Shown: positions 17,180 to 25,691, counted from the stretch's first letter. The stretch is DNA of 64,000 nucleotides from Bacillota bacterium (GCA_023388435.1 JAEWGG010000002.1:1-64000); one strand, 5' to 3'. Numbers and translations: made by a program. The notes: generated from the letters alone by a model not told the origin.

Positions 17180-19558
17180 TCAGATTTCCTTCGCCTCCAC
17201 CTGCCAAATCTCCTGGGCATACTCTCGTATCGTGCGGTCCGAACTAAAACGACCACTGTTGCAGATGTTGTGCCAGCACATCTGGGCCCAGGCCTCCTGA
17301 TCCTCATAGCGCTCCGCTGCCTGGTCGCGGCAGATGCGGTAGTCGTTGAAGTCCCCCAGCACGTAATAGGGGTCGGCGGCCTGCCAGCTGCTGCCGTTCA
17401 GCAGGCTGTTATAGAGGTCCTGGAACATGCCGCTGTTGTCGTCATTCAGCGTGCCATCAACCAGGCTGTCCAGGACGCGCTTCAAGCCAGGGATGTTCTC
17501 ATACTGCCAGTGAGGATTGTAGTAGGCACGGGTTGCCGGGAAGTCCTCCACGCGCACGCCGAAGATGAAGCAGTTTTCCTCTCCAGCAGCCTCTGCGATC
17601 TCCACGTTGGCCCCGTCGTAGGTGCCGAGGGTCAGGGCTCCGTTCATCATGAATTTCATATTGCCCGTACCCGAGGCCTCCATTCCTGCCGTCGAGATCT
17701 GCTCTGAGATGTCGGCAGCCGGAATGATCAACTCGGCATTGCTCACATTGTAATTGGGCACGAAGCAGACTTGGATTTTCTCTGCCGTCAGCGGGTCAGA
17801 GGCCACGAGTCTGGCCACCTCATTGATAAATTTGATGATGCCCTTGGCCCGGAAATAGCCAGGTGCGGACTTGGCCCCGAAGATGAAGACACGGGGGCGT
17901 CGGATGCAGTCCGGATTCTCCTTGATGCGGTAGTAGAGATCCAAAATATAAAAGGCGTTGAGCAACTGGCGCTTATACTCATGAAGGCGCTTGACCTGAA
18001 CGTCAAAAATCGCCTCAGGATTCAGCTTAGCCTCCATATACTGCTCCAGATACTTGGACAGACGCTCCTTATTGTGGCGCTTGACCTCCATCAGCCGCTT
18101 CATCAGAGCCCTGTTCTCCGCCAGATGATCCAGCTCCTTCAGGCGCTCCAGATCGCAGATCCAATCTTCGGAACCCAGGCAGTCCGTCAACAGGGCGGCC
18201 AGCTCCGGATTGGACATGCGCAGCCAGCGCCGTGGGGTTACGCCGTTGGTCTTGTTACGGAATTTTTCTGGCCAGATCTCATACCACTCCTTCAGTGTCT
18301 CTCGCTTCAGAATCTCCGTGTGCAGAGCCGCCACACCATTGATGGAGAAGGCCGCGTAACAGGCCAACCAGGCCATGCGAACCTGCCCGTTACCCAGAGG
18401 CGCCATGTAGTCGATGCGGTCCTTGCGCAGCCCCCGCTCCTCCATCTCCAGGCGGAAGCGGCGGTCAATCTCACGGATGATTTCCAGAATTCGTGGGAAA
18501 AGGAACTGGAATATGCCGACGTCCCACTTCTCCAGAGCCTCAGCGAGGATGGTGTGGTTCGTGTAGGCGAAGGCCTTCTGGCAGACCGTCCAGGCGTCCT
18601 CCCAGCTCAGCCCCTCCTCATCCATCAGCAGACGCATCAGCTCCGCAATGCCCACCACGGGGTGGGTGTCATTCAGCTGGAAGCAGTGGTAGTCCGCAAA
18701 ATTCCGGAGATCCGTACCCTGCTGGGCCTTGAACTTGCGGATGCAGTCCTGGAGGCTGGCCGAGACGAAGAAGTACTGCTGACGCACGCGCAGAACCTTG
18801 CCATCATAGGTCGTGTCATTCGGATAGAGGACGCGCCAGATGTCCTCACTGCGATTCTTCTCAATAACAGCATCATCGAAGCGCTGACTGTTGAAAAGGT
18901 TGTAGTCGAACTCCTCGGCCGGCTCGGCGCACCAGAGACGCAGGGTATTAATATTCTGCGTACCGTAGCCGCTGATTGGCATATCGTAGGGGATGGCGAT
19001 CACCTTCATGTCCGCATACTGGACTTCGATGGCCTCATCGGGACGGCGCAGGGTGAAGGGGTAGCCATCCTCCATCCAGGTGTCGGGATGTTCCTTCTGG
19101 AAGCCGTTGTCGAAGCTCTGGCGGAAGAGACCGTAGCGGTAGAGGATTCCATAGCCATTGACGGGGAGGTTCTCTGTCGCGCAGGAGTCCAGGAAACAGG
19201 CGGCAAGGCGGCCCAGACCACCGTTGCCGAGGGCGGCGTCATTTTCCTCCTCCAGGATATCGTCAAGATTCTGGCCGAAACTTGCCAGGACCTCCTTGGC
19301 CCGCTCATAGAGACCGAGATTGACAAGGTTGTTAAGCAGGGAACGCCCGACCAGGAATTCGGCCGACAGGTAGTGGCTCATCCGGCCGCTCCAGTAGGCC
19401 TGACGGCTCTTTGTCCAGCGCTCTGCCATCCGCCCCATCACCACGTGGGAAAGGGCAAACCAGAAGTCGGCGGGCTGGGCCTTCTCAGGAATGCGTCCGT
19501 AGCAGCCACGCAGGTAGAGCTCAAGCTCCTGGACCATGGACTGTTGCGCTTCTTTCAT
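17180..19558 (-). CDS. glgP: glycogen phosphorylase
   Basis: The 792-residue GT35 phosphorylase releases glucose 1-phosphate from alpha-1,4-glucans in the cytoplasm. Family blocks are clear: YLSAEFLVGRSLLNNL, the nucleotide/substrate region AALGNGGLGRLAACFLDS, NGVTPRRW, KRLHEYKRQLLN, and the pyridoxal-phosphate lysine region EASGTGNMKFMMNGAL with its lysine. The length is as expected. The start is ATG 19558 with GGAGGT 5 nt upstream; a longer frame to 19660 would read through the promoter. No other glycogen genes are nearby, so it appears to be a single-gene unit. A GC-rich hairpin with six T sits directly before the ribosome site, suggesting transcription attenuation of this gene. Confidence 0.96.
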   Translation of the reverse strand: MKEAQQSMVQELELYLRGCYGRIPEKAQPADFWFALSHVVMGRMAERWTKSRQAYWSGRMSHYLSAEFLVGRSLLNNLVNLGLYERAKEVLASFGQNLDDILEEENDAALGNGGLGRLAACFLDSCATENLPVNGYGILYRYGLFRQSFDNGFQKEHPDTWMEDGYPFTLRRPDEAIEVQYADMKVIAIPYDMPISGYGTQNINTLRLWCAEPAEEFDYNLFNSQRFDDAVIEKNRSEDIWRVLYPNDTTYDGKVLRVRQQYFFVSASLQDCIRKFKAQQGTDLRNFADYHCFQLNDTHPVVGIAELMRLLMDEEGLSWEDAWTVCQKAFAYTNHTILAEALEKWDVGIFQFLFPRILEIIREIDRRFRLEMEERGLRKDRIDYMAPLGNGQVRMAWLACYAAFSINGVAALHTEILKRETLKEWYEIWPEKFRNKTNGVTPRRWLRMSNPELAALLTDCLGSEDWICDLERLKELDHLAENRALMKRLMEVKRHNKERLSKYLEQYMEAKLNPEAIFDVQVKRLHEYKRQLLNAFYILDLYYRIKENPDCIRRPRVFIFGAKSAPGYFRAKGIIKFINEVARLVASDPLTAEKIQVCFVPNYNVSNAELIIPAADISEQISTAGMEASGTGNMKFMMNGALTLGTYDGANVEIAEAAGEENCFIFGVRVEDFPATRAYYNPHWQYENIPGLKRVLDSLVDGTLNDDNSGMFQDLYNSLLNGSSWQAADPYYVLGDFNDYRICRDQAAERYEDQEAWAQMCWHNICNSGRFSSDRTIREYAQEIWQVEAKEI

Positions 19559-19570
19559 AATTACCTCCAT

Positions 19571-19596
19571 AAAAAACCCCCGCTGTGGGGCGGGGG
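19571..19596 (-). terminator. intrinsic terminator/attenuator in the glgP leader
   Basis: On the minus strand CCCCCGC-type arms form a perfect 7-bp all-GC stem with a 6-nt loop, followed by TTTTTT. The T-run ends 3 nt before the glgP GGAGGT. It lies downstream of the glgP promoter and also downstream of glnN, so it may end glnN transcripts, attenuate glgP, or both. Confidence 0.8.
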
Positions 19597-19650
19597 ATGA
19601 ACAGCATCTGACATCCACAAGGATACAGCGTATTAGCGAATTTTGGGGGT

Positions 19651-19679
19651 ATTTTACCACAGCTAGGTCCCCCTGTCAG
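19651..19679 (-). promoter_or_regulatory. promoter of glgP
   Basis: Minus strand CTGACA (19674-19679), 17-nt spacer, TGG then TAAAAT (19651-19656). Transcription would start near 19644, giving a leader of about 85 nt that includes the terminator-like hairpin at 19571-19596. Confidence 0.7.
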
Positions 19680-19705
19680 GGACGCTGACCTGTCCCCGGT
19701 CCTGC

Positions 19706-21814
19706 TCAGTAGTGCTGGTGCAGGAGCTCGCGGTAGGTTGGCATGGGCCAGAGTTCGGCAGGCATCATCCGCTCCAGCTGGTCCACCGCGCTGCGCAGCT
19801 CCTCCAGATCGCCAAAAGCGATCTCATGGTAGCGACGGGCCTTCTCCTCCGCATCCTCCAGGGCCTCCGCCTCACGGTGGGCCTGGAAGAGCTGGGCGCG
19901 CTTCTCCTCGAGGCGGCTGAAGGCCTCGGAGAGTTCATTCAAGACCGCCCGACCTTCTCGCTGTTCCAGGCCCAGGGCCTCTACGCTCCCCAGCTCTGCC
20001 GCATAGGCTCCAAGGGCCTTGAGCACCGCCGGGCGGATGCTGCGCCGGGCCATGTCAAGGGCTGTGTGGCATTCCACATTGACCGTCAGGGCGTAGTTCT
20101 CCAACAGAATTTCGTAGCGGGCCTCGATCTCCTCGCGGCTGAGAACTCCGAGCTCTGTAAAGACTTCCTGAAAATCCGCATCTTTCATCGCCGCAAAGGC
20201 CTCGACTGCGTTGGACGCCACGGGCAAGCCGCGGCGGCGGGCCTCCTCAGGCCAGGCGGGATCATAGTTGTCCCCGCCATAGACCACATAGCCGTAGTCC
20301 TGCACCGTGTTGGCGATCAGCTCATCGATCGCCAGGTCGAGGTTGCTGGCCCCTTCCAAGATCTCAGCGAAGTCGTTAAAGGCCTTGGCCGCAATGGTGT
20401 TAAGCATGTAGCAGGGCCCGGCGACATTCATCGAAGACCCGCACATACGGAACTCAAAACGGTTCCCGGTAAAAGCGAAGGGTGAGGTGCGGTTGCGATC
20501 CGTGGTGTCCACGGTGGACAGGGAGATCGAGGCCAGACCCAGATTGGTCTGACGACGGAGGCAGGGCTCATAGCTCCGGCCCTCGCGGTAGGCCTCAAGT
20601 ATGGCTCCCAGCTCTTCGCCGATGGCCATGGACAAGATGGCTGGCGGGGCCTCCTGGTTGCCCAGCCGCTGCTCGTTCGAGGCCGAGGCCACCGAGAGCG
20701 TCAGGACCTTGCCATACTTGGCCAGGGCGTAGATCATCGCCGCGAGGAAAATCAGGAAGCGCCGGTTATGCTGTGGCTCTGGACCCGGATCCAGAAGGTT
20801 GACGTCGTCGCCCGCGATGGACCAGTTCACATGCTTGCCCGAGCCATTGAAATAGCGGTAGGGCTTCTCGTGGAGCAGACAGGCGAAGCCGTGCTTCGCA
20901 GCCAGTTTCTTCATCAGTTCCATCATCAGCATGTTATGGTCGGCGGCCACTGAGGAGGGGTCAAAAATAATGGCCAGCTCGTGCTGTGTCGGGGCCACCT
21001 CATTGTGCCTTGTCTTGGCCGTAATCCCGTACTTCCAGAGGCAGACGTCCAGCTCCTGCATGAAGGCCAGGACCCGTGGGTGCAAGTTCGCGTAGTAAGA
21101 ATCTGAGAGTTCCTGGCACTTCGGCGGCGCCGCGCCGAAGAGGGTCCGTCCACAGAACATGAGATCCGGTCGGCGCTCATAGAGTTCGCGGTCCACCAGA
21201 AAATATTCCTGCTCTGGACCAATGGTCGTCGTCACCCGCCGTGTCTCCTTATCACCCAGGGCGCGGAGCAGGCGCAGACCCGCCTTTTGCAGGACCTGAT
21301 TCGAGCGCAGCAGGGGGGCCTTCTTATCGAGGACCTCGCCCGTGTACGAATAAAAGGCGGTGGGGATATAAAGGCTGCCCTCCTTCACGAAGGCCGGTGA
21401 AGTGCAGTCCCAGGCCGTGTAACCACGGGCCGCAGCGGTCTCCCGCAGGCCGCCGGAGGGAAAGGATGAAGCGTCGGGCTCACCCTTAATCAGGGCCTTC
21501 CCCGAAAAATTCATAATGACCTGGCCGTCGGGGAGGGCATCTAAAAAGCCGTCATGCTTCTCCGCCGTGGCCCCTGTCATGGGCATGAACCAGTGTGTAA
21601 AATGGGTGGCCCCGCGCTCTATGGCCCACTGCTTCATAGCGGCGGCCACTTCGTCAGCAATATCCGGCTTCAGCGGAGCCCCAGCCTCGATAGTCGCCTT
21701 GAGCGCCAGATAGGTCTGTCGGGACAGGCGCGTGCGCATCATGCGATCGTTGAAAACTGCCTCAGCAAAATATGAGGCCGTGTCCGCAATATTTACACTT
21801 CGATCCTTGTCCAT
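19706..21814 (-). CDS. glnN: type III glutamine synthetase (GSIII)
   Basis: The 702-residue enzyme makes glutamine from glutamate and ammonia using ATP. GSIII marks are the large size, the N-terminal block with THWFMPMTG, the active-site strand GPEQEYFLVD, RHNEVAPTQHELA, FNGSGKHVNWS and NRTSPFAFTGNRFEFR. The start is ATG 21814 with AGAGGAGA upstream; a GTG at 21832 would overlap that ribosome site. It lies 140 nt downstream of the tandem PII-like gene on the same strand, behind its own extended -10 (21903-21911). The neighbourhood of PII-like proteins, a DUF1538 membrane protein and glutamine synthetase points to ammonium or nitrogen handling. No other GS type is visible in the window. Confidence 0.96.
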   Translation of the reverse strand: MDKDRSVNIADTASYFAEAVFNDRMMRTRLSRQTYLALKATIEAGAPLKPDIADEVAAAMKQWAIERGATHFTHWFMPMTGATAEKHDGFLDALPDGQVIMNFSGKALIKGEPDASSFPSGGLRETAAARGYTAWDCTSPAFVKEGSLYIPTAFYSYTGEVLDKKAPLLRSNQVLQKAGLRLLRALGDKETRRVTTTIGPEQEYFLVDRELYERRPDLMFCGRTLFGAAPPKCQELSDSYYANLHPRVLAFMQELDVCLWKYGITAKTRHNEVAPTQHELAIIFDPSSVAADHNMLMMELMKKLAAKHGFACLLHEKPYRYFNGSGKHVNWSIAGDDVNLLDPGPEPQHNRRFLIFLAAMIYALAKYGKVLTLSVASASNEQRLGNQEAPPAILSMAIGEELGAILEAYREGRSYEPCLRRQTNLGLASISLSTVDTTDRNRTSPFAFTGNRFEFRMCGSSMNVAGPCYMLNTIAAKAFNDFAEILEGASNLDLAIDELIANTVQDYGYVVYGGDNYDPAWPEEARRRGLPVASNAVEAFAAMKDADFQEVFTELGVLSREEIEARYEILLENYALTVNVECHTALDMARRSIRPAVLKALGAYAAELGSVEALGLEQREGRAVLNELSEAFSRLEEKRAQLFQAHREAEALEDAEEKARRYHEIAFGDLEELRSAVDQLERMMPAELWPMPTYRELLHQHY

Positions 21815-21902
21815 GGGCTCTCCTCTTAGCACAAAAACTAACTACAGCCACGCGCATTTCGAGCCCTATAGCCCGATTTTGGCCGACTGAAAATCAGAGC
21901 CC

Positions 21903-21911
21903 ATACTACCA
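21903..21911 (-). promoter_or_regulatory. candidate extended -10 promoter of glnN
   Basis: TGGTAGTAT on the minus strand, 89 nt before the glnN ATG, with no recognisable -35. The leader that follows contains a small GATTTT/AAAATC hairpin. Confidence 0.45.
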
Positions 21912-21953
21912 CAAAAGTGCCCCGGGCGCTTGGGTCCTGGCCCGCTCGAGCAC

Positions 21954-22715
21954 TCAGATTCCCGCCGTATGCAGGAGGGGCAAGGCGAAGCTGATTCCCC
22001 GCCCCGGCTCCTCCAGACGCTGGCAGCGCGCCAGCTTGGCCAGAAGCTCCGGCCCCTCCTCCAGCGGATGGACGATGAGCAGCAAATCCTTGTGCGGGTC
22101 TACTGGCAGGCCAAAGACCACAGCTGGATGGAAGGCCGAAAAACCGCGCCCGTGGATGATCGTCCCCCCACCTACACCGAGTCGCCGCGCCTCAAGCATC
22201 AAGGCCTCAGCGTGGCCCTCCGGAAGAATAAAGCAGAGCAGGACATCCCGCCTACAGCGCAGGCGCAGGTCCACGCGCTCAGCCAGTTCCGAGTTCTCAG
22301 CCTGGGCTGTTCCAGCCAGCTCCAGTCCTCCCCCTGCTCTGCGCCTCTTCCAGGGCCGTCTCCGAACCTCGGCCAGCTCCCGCTCTTTTTCTTGGGCCCG
22401 CCAGCGCAGCAGGGTCCGCAAGCCCAGACTCTCCTCCACTGGCAAATTGAAGGCTATGCCCCGGCCCTGCTTGCGCAGTTCCAGACTGTGGAGTTCCGCC
22501 CTCAGCAAGGCCTCGGCCTGCTTCTCTGGCACGCAGCTCAGGATCAGTTGCTGACTGTGCCGCTCCAGACCCAGGGTCTCCAGCAGACTGGACTTGGCCG
22601 TTCCACGTGCCGGGAGTTCTACTTTTGCCACCGCTCCATGGGCCTTGGCTAGAGCTAGCACCTGCTCGCTGTGCTTCTTTGCAGTAATCGTTCCATGAAT
22701 GATAAGCCGGTCCAC
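21954..22715 (-). CDS. tandem PII-like signalling protein
   Basis: The 253-residue protein appears to be two PII-like (ferredoxin-fold) domains joined in one chain. Domain 1 (about 1-105) ends with GRGIAFNLPVEE. Domain 2 (about 145-253) contains GGGTIIHGRG and ends with GRGISFALPLL. These G-R-G-x-x-F-x-L-P strands resemble the C-terminal strand of PII proteins. An Arg-rich linker (RRRPWKRRRAGG) joins them. PII-family proteins bind nucleotides and usually regulate a membrane transporter; the DUF1538 gene directly upstream is the obvious partner. The GTG start lies 3 nt after that gene's stop, so the two are translationally linked. Not a canonical GlnB/GlnK: the T-loop tyrosine region cannot be recognised. 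Confidence 0.75.
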   Translation of the reverse strand: MDRLIIHGTITAKKHSEQVLALAKAHGAVAKVELPARGTAKSSLLETLGLERHSQQLILSCVPEKQAEALLRAELHSLELRKQGRGIAFNLPVEESLGLRTLLRWRAQEKERELAEVRRRPWKRRRAGGGLELAGTAQAENSELAERVDLRLRCRRDVLLCFILPEGHAEALMLEARRLGVGGGTIIHGRGFSAFHPAVVFGLPVDPHKDLLLIVHPLEEGPELLAKLARCQRLEEPGRGISFALPLLHTAGI

Positions 22716-22718
22716 GTC

Positions 22719-24344
22719 TCAGTTGCCTCCCCTCGTCTGTCCGTCCCCCGCCTGCCTAAAACAGTGGTAAAAATCTGCGAGTTCCTGTTCCCAGCCAGGC
22801 TGACCCGCGGAGAGCTGCTCTTCCGGCATCTGGGAAAGCCCGGGCGGCAGGGACTGAATACGCCGCTGCTGGACCCGGTAGTATAGGCCCATGAGCTGAA
22901 TACAGATCAGCGGAGCCACGGCAATCATTGCCACACTCCCGAAGGCCTGGCTGGCCTGTCCGAGCAGGCGGCTCTCCCCCACACCCAGGGCCAGGGGCAT
23001 GATAAAGGTCGCCGCCAGGACACCGGAAGCCACACCACCGGAATCGAAGGCTATGCCTGTAAAGGGATCCGGGGTAAAAGGCATGAGCGCAAAGGCCAGG
23101 ACATAGGCCGGTACGATCAGATAAATCAGGGAGAAGTCCCAGTAGGCCCGTGCAAAACTCAGGGCCACCCCCACGGCCACCGCCGAGGCGAGGCAAGTGA
23201 GCAGGAGGCCTCTGCTGACCGAAGCGTCGGTGGCCTCCTCGACCGTCCGTGTCAGGACCCAGACGGAGGGTTCAGCAAAGACGATGACTGCTCCGAGCAG
23301 GAGTCCCAGCCCCAGCAGGAGCAGGGGCTCCTCTCGAGCTGCCAACTCCTGTCCCAAGTAGTAGCCCACGGAGGAGAAGGCCACCGAAACTCCCAGGAGG
23401 AAAACAACCAGCCCCACATAGGTGTAGAGGATGCCCACACACATTTGTCCAAAGCGCTGCCGTGGAAGTTTCAGGCTTTTCCACTGGAAGAAGATGAAGA
23501 GCAGGAAGAGCGGCAGAATAGCCAGGGCCATCTCCCAGGCCACCTCGGGTAGGGCCTGGGCAAAAATTTTGAGAACTTCCTGGGCCAGCAGCTGCTTCTG
23601 TTCCGAAGAACCTGACGACACGTGCACCGGCTGCCCCGAAGAGGCCCCCGCCCGAAACAAACCGAGCAGCAGCAGGGCGACGATGGGGCCCAGCGACATG
23701 AAAGAAAGGAGGCCAAAACTGTCTTCCTGGTGCTTGCCATCCGCCTTCCGATGGCGCAGGGCACGGGCTACGCCAAGTCCGAGGGCCATAATAAAGGGAA
23801 CGGTCATGGCGCCCGTTGTAACCCCGCCGGCATCAAAGGACATCGGCACGAGTTCCTCAGGAACAAGCAGGACCAGACCAAACATCAGGGCATAGGGCAG
23901 GGCCAGATAAATTTTTAAGGAGCGCCCCATCAGGATACGCAGGAGTCCCAGAAGTACAAAAAGACCAGCCCCTGCTGAGACGCCGAGGAGGATCTCCATG
24001 GCCCTCAGCTCAGGTTTCAAGCCCTGGATCTCGCGGGCCAGGACCTGCAGGTCCGGTTCGGCCAGAGTGATGGAAAAGCCAATCAGCGCCGCATAAAAAA
24101 GCAGCTGGCCTGTCTTATGCATTTCACTGAGCTTGGTGCCAATCATCTCCCCCATCGGAAGCACACCGATGTCGGTACCTACGAGAAAGAGGCTGAGTCC
24201 AAAAAGCAGGAGCAAAGAGGCCAGAATAAAGGCCTGGAAGAGGCCGGAAGGCAGGGGGATCAGCGTCCAGTTGAGCAGCAGGACCAGACCCACTACCGGA
24301 GCTATGGCCAGGGCATTCTCACGCAATTTCTCACCGAAGTTCAA
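22719..24344 (-). CDS. DUF1538 family polytopic membrane protein
   Basis: The 541-residue protein has about 12 hydrophobic segments arranged as two similar halves, as DUF1538 proteins usually are. Repeated features are LFLVGTDIGVLPMGEMIG in half one and LLLGAVIVFAEPSVWVLT in half two, and matching glycine-rich segments FDAGGVTTGAMTVPFIMAL and FDSGGVASGVLAATFIMPL. The internal duplication and conserved D-x-G-G-V-x-x-G segments in membrane helices suggest a transporter or channel, but the substrate is unknown. The TTG start overlaps the stop of the upstream PII-like gene (TTGA), with GGGGTGA ahead. Flanking PII-like genes on both sides imply gating by a PII-type sensor. Confidence 0.85.
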   Translation of the reverse strand: MNFGEKLRENALAIAPVVGLVLLLNWTLIPLPSGLFQAFILASLLLLFGLSLFLVGTDIGVLPMGEMIGTKLSEMHKTGQLLFYAALIGFSITLAEPDLQVLAREIQGLKPELRAMEILLGVSAGAGLFVLLGLLRILMGRSLKIYLALPYALMFGLVLLVPEELVPMSFDAGGVTTGAMTVPFIMALGLGVARALRHRKADGKHQEDSFGLLSFMSLGPIVALLLLGLFRAGASSGQPVHVSSGSSEQKQLLAQEVLKIFAQALPEVAWEMALAILPLFLLFIFFQWKSLKLPRQRFGQMCVGILYTYVGLVVFLLGVSVAFSSVGYYLGQELAAREEPLLLLGLGLLLGAVIVFAEPSVWVLTRTVEEATDASVSRGLLLTCLASAVAVGVALSFARAYWDFSLIYLIVPAYVLAFALMPFTPDPFTGIAFDSGGVASGVLAATFIMPLALGVGESRLLGQASQAFGSVAMIAVAPLICIQLMGLYYRVQQRRIQSLPPGLSQMPEEQLSAGQPGWEQELADFYHCFRQAGDGQTRGGN

Positions 24345-24820
24345 AGCTGCTCACCCCCTGACTCTGTTTCGCTTACAGTCTTCCAAAGCAGACCCAGTCC
24401 CTGGCCCTCAGCGCGCTGAATACTGTCCAGGAGCTCCTCTCTGCTCAGCGCTGAACTTTGCAGGCCGTAGCTCGCGAGTAGCGGCAGCTCGGCAAAGCAG
24501 CCACGGCTTTCCGTCTCCAGGCCATGTTCCTTATAGGCGGCCTCGAGAAAGGCCCTGGACCTGGACTGGCTGAGAATGATGAGCACCAGGGCCCGCTGCT
24601 CCTCCAGGGCCTCTCCAAAACAGCGTTCCTCTCCAGGGACCAGACGCCCCCGTCCTGTCAGAATCGTTGCTCCGCGTATGCTCTTGGCGGCAGCCCAGTC
24701 GAGGAAGACTTCAAGACAGCTGCGGTCCAGATTGCAGAGCAGCAGACTGTGGCGCCTCTGAAAATCCTGGCTGGCATGGGTGGAGCTCCCCGGTCCGCTG
24801 GACATGTGTTGTGTAGACAT
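24341..24820 (-). CDS. single-domain PII-like protein
   Basis: The 159-residue protein has a PII-like core after a roughly 20-residue polar N-terminus. Landmarks are the strand HSLLLCNLDR, the GATILTGRG segment (about 50-59), VLIILSQSRSRAFLEAAY, and the closing strand GCFAELPL. The C-terminal 35 residues are acidic and specific to this protein. ATG 24820 has GGAG 7 nt upstream. It is the first gene of a three-gene unit with the DUF1538 protein and the tandem PII-like protein. The 100-bp leader is markedly AT-rich compared with its surroundings. I infer nucleotide or ligand sensing that controls the membrane partner. Confidence 0.7.
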   Translation of the reverse strand: MSTQHMSSGPGSSTHASQDFQRRHSLLLCNLDRSCLEVFLDWAAAKSIRGATILTGRGRLVPGEERCFGEALEEQRALVLIILSQSRSRAFLEAAYKEHGLETESRGCFAELPLLASYGLQSSALSREELLDSIQRAEGQGLGLLWKTVSETESGGEQL

Positions 24821-24871
24821 TGATCAACTCCATATATTTTGAGAAAATATTAAAATAACACTATCAAATAT

Positions 24872-24880
24872 ATTTTAACA
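24872..24880 (-). promoter_or_regulatory. candidate promoter of the PII-like/DUF1538 operon
   Basis: TGTTAAAAT on the minus strand within a very AT-rich stretch (24830-24890). No clear -35 is present. The transcript would carry about 45 nt before the ATG. Confidence 0.5.
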
Positions 24881-24921
24881 CAAATCCTAAACGTATGCTA
24901 TAGTTCCTGAGCAACTTAGGC

Positions 24922-24955
24922 AAAAAAAGGGCCGCAGACTGCTCTCTGCGACCCT
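24922..24955 (-). terminator. Rho-independent terminator of trxA
   Basis: On the minus strand a GGGTCGCAGA/TCTGCGGCCC stem is followed by TTTTTTT. It ends the divIC-trxA transcript and isolates the PII-like operon. Confidence 0.9.
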
Positions 24956-24978
24956 TCGGCATATCTAGTTCTAAGAAA

Positions 24979-25293
24979 TCAGAGGCCCAGAAGCTTCTTG
25001 ATCTCCTTCTCGGGAATGACTCCCACATTTTTCTCACTCAGCTTGCCATCACGGAAAACCATCAGAGTTGGGATACTCATCACGCGGTAGCGCGTGGCCA
25101 GCTCGGGCTCTTCGTCAATGTTGACCTTGGCCACCACCACCTGGCCCTCCAGTTCCTCGCCCAGCTTGTCGACCGTCGGGGAGAGCATCTTACAGGGGCC
25201 GCACCACTCCGCCCAGAAATCCACGAGGACGGGCTTGTCGGCCTGCAGTACCTGCTCGTCAAAATTGTCGGCACTCAAGTTTACAATCGCCAT
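24979..25293 (-). CDS. trxA: thioredoxin
   Basis: The 104-residue cytoplasmic dithiol reductant has the active site WAEWCGPCKML (Cys 32-35 region) and the conserved cis-proline segment MSIPTLMVF. The size and fold pattern are standard. ATG 25293 has AAGGAG 7 nt upstream. It lies 41 nt after divIC on the same strand and ends at a strong terminator, so it is probably read from the divIC promoter. It is a plausible electron donor for the peroxidase at 10678, though not linked to it. Confidence 0.98.
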   Translation of the reverse strand: MAIVNLSADNFDEQVLQADKPVLVDFWAEWCGPCKMLSPTVDKLGEELEGQVVVAKVNIDEEPELATRYRVMSIPTLMVFRDGKLSEKNVGVIPEKEIKKLLGL

Positions 25294-25334
25294 AGTTTAC
25301 TCCTTCCACTGGTAGCAAATCGGGATGGGAGACG

Positions 25335-25691
25335 TCAATCTGTCTCCGCATTCTCAAAAACTACTTCGTCCTTACGCACCATGCCGAGGTTCTGTCGGGC
25401 CAGATCCTCCACGTAGGCCTCATCCTTCCCCTGGCCCAGGCGCTCAGAGAGCTTCTCCTTGCGCTGTTTCAGGGAGGATAGGGTCTCCTGGAGCAGGTCC
25501 CCCTCATGGGCCAGATTCTGGCGCTCCGCCCGCTGCTTGCCATAGAACCAGAGGGTCACAACAAACAGGGGAATGAGCAGAAGCAGGAGCCAGGGCAGAT
25601 GTCCTCGGCGCTCTGCCGTAGCCTCGTGCTGACGGCGCTGGCGCTCTTCTTTAAAATCAAGCGCCGGGCTCGTCTTCTCATTGCGGGGCAA
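25335..25691 (-). CDS. divIC: septum formation initiator, DivIC/FtsB family
   Basis: The 118-residue bitopic membrane protein of the divisome has an Arg/Glu-rich cytoplasmic N-terminus (1-30), one transmembrane helix (about 33-50, LPWLLLLLIPLFVVTLWF), a coiled coil (about 55-90) and the family C-terminal block VEDLARQNLGMVRKDEVVF. DivIC works with FtsL and DivIB to activate septal wall synthesis. The start is a TTG at 25691 with GGAGG upstream. An extended -10 lies 37 nt upstream at 25728-25736. Confidence 0.88.
   Translation of the reverse strand: MPRNEKTSPALDFKEERQRRQHEATAERRGHLPWLLLLLIPLFVVTLWFYGKQRAERQNLAHEGDLLQETLSSLKQRKEKLSERLGQGKDEAYVEDLARQNLGMVRKDEVVFENAETD

Noticed and set aside
17062..17180. 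Open minus-strand stretch after the glgP stop (about 40 codons)
   Set aside because: It reads like a protein in composition but has no start or ribosome site and glgP already ends normally. A small frameshifted extension cannot be excluded but is not supported.
17771..19600. 609-codon open frame on the plus strand across glgP
   Set aside because: It is exactly antisense to a clear glycogen phosphorylase, lacks a ribosome site and family motifs, and such shadows are common in GC-rich genes.
19560..19650. Antiterminator for the glgP leader hairpin (CCCCC near 19642 with GGGGG of the stem)
   Set aside because: Pairing is only five to six bases and lies at or before the predicted transcription start.
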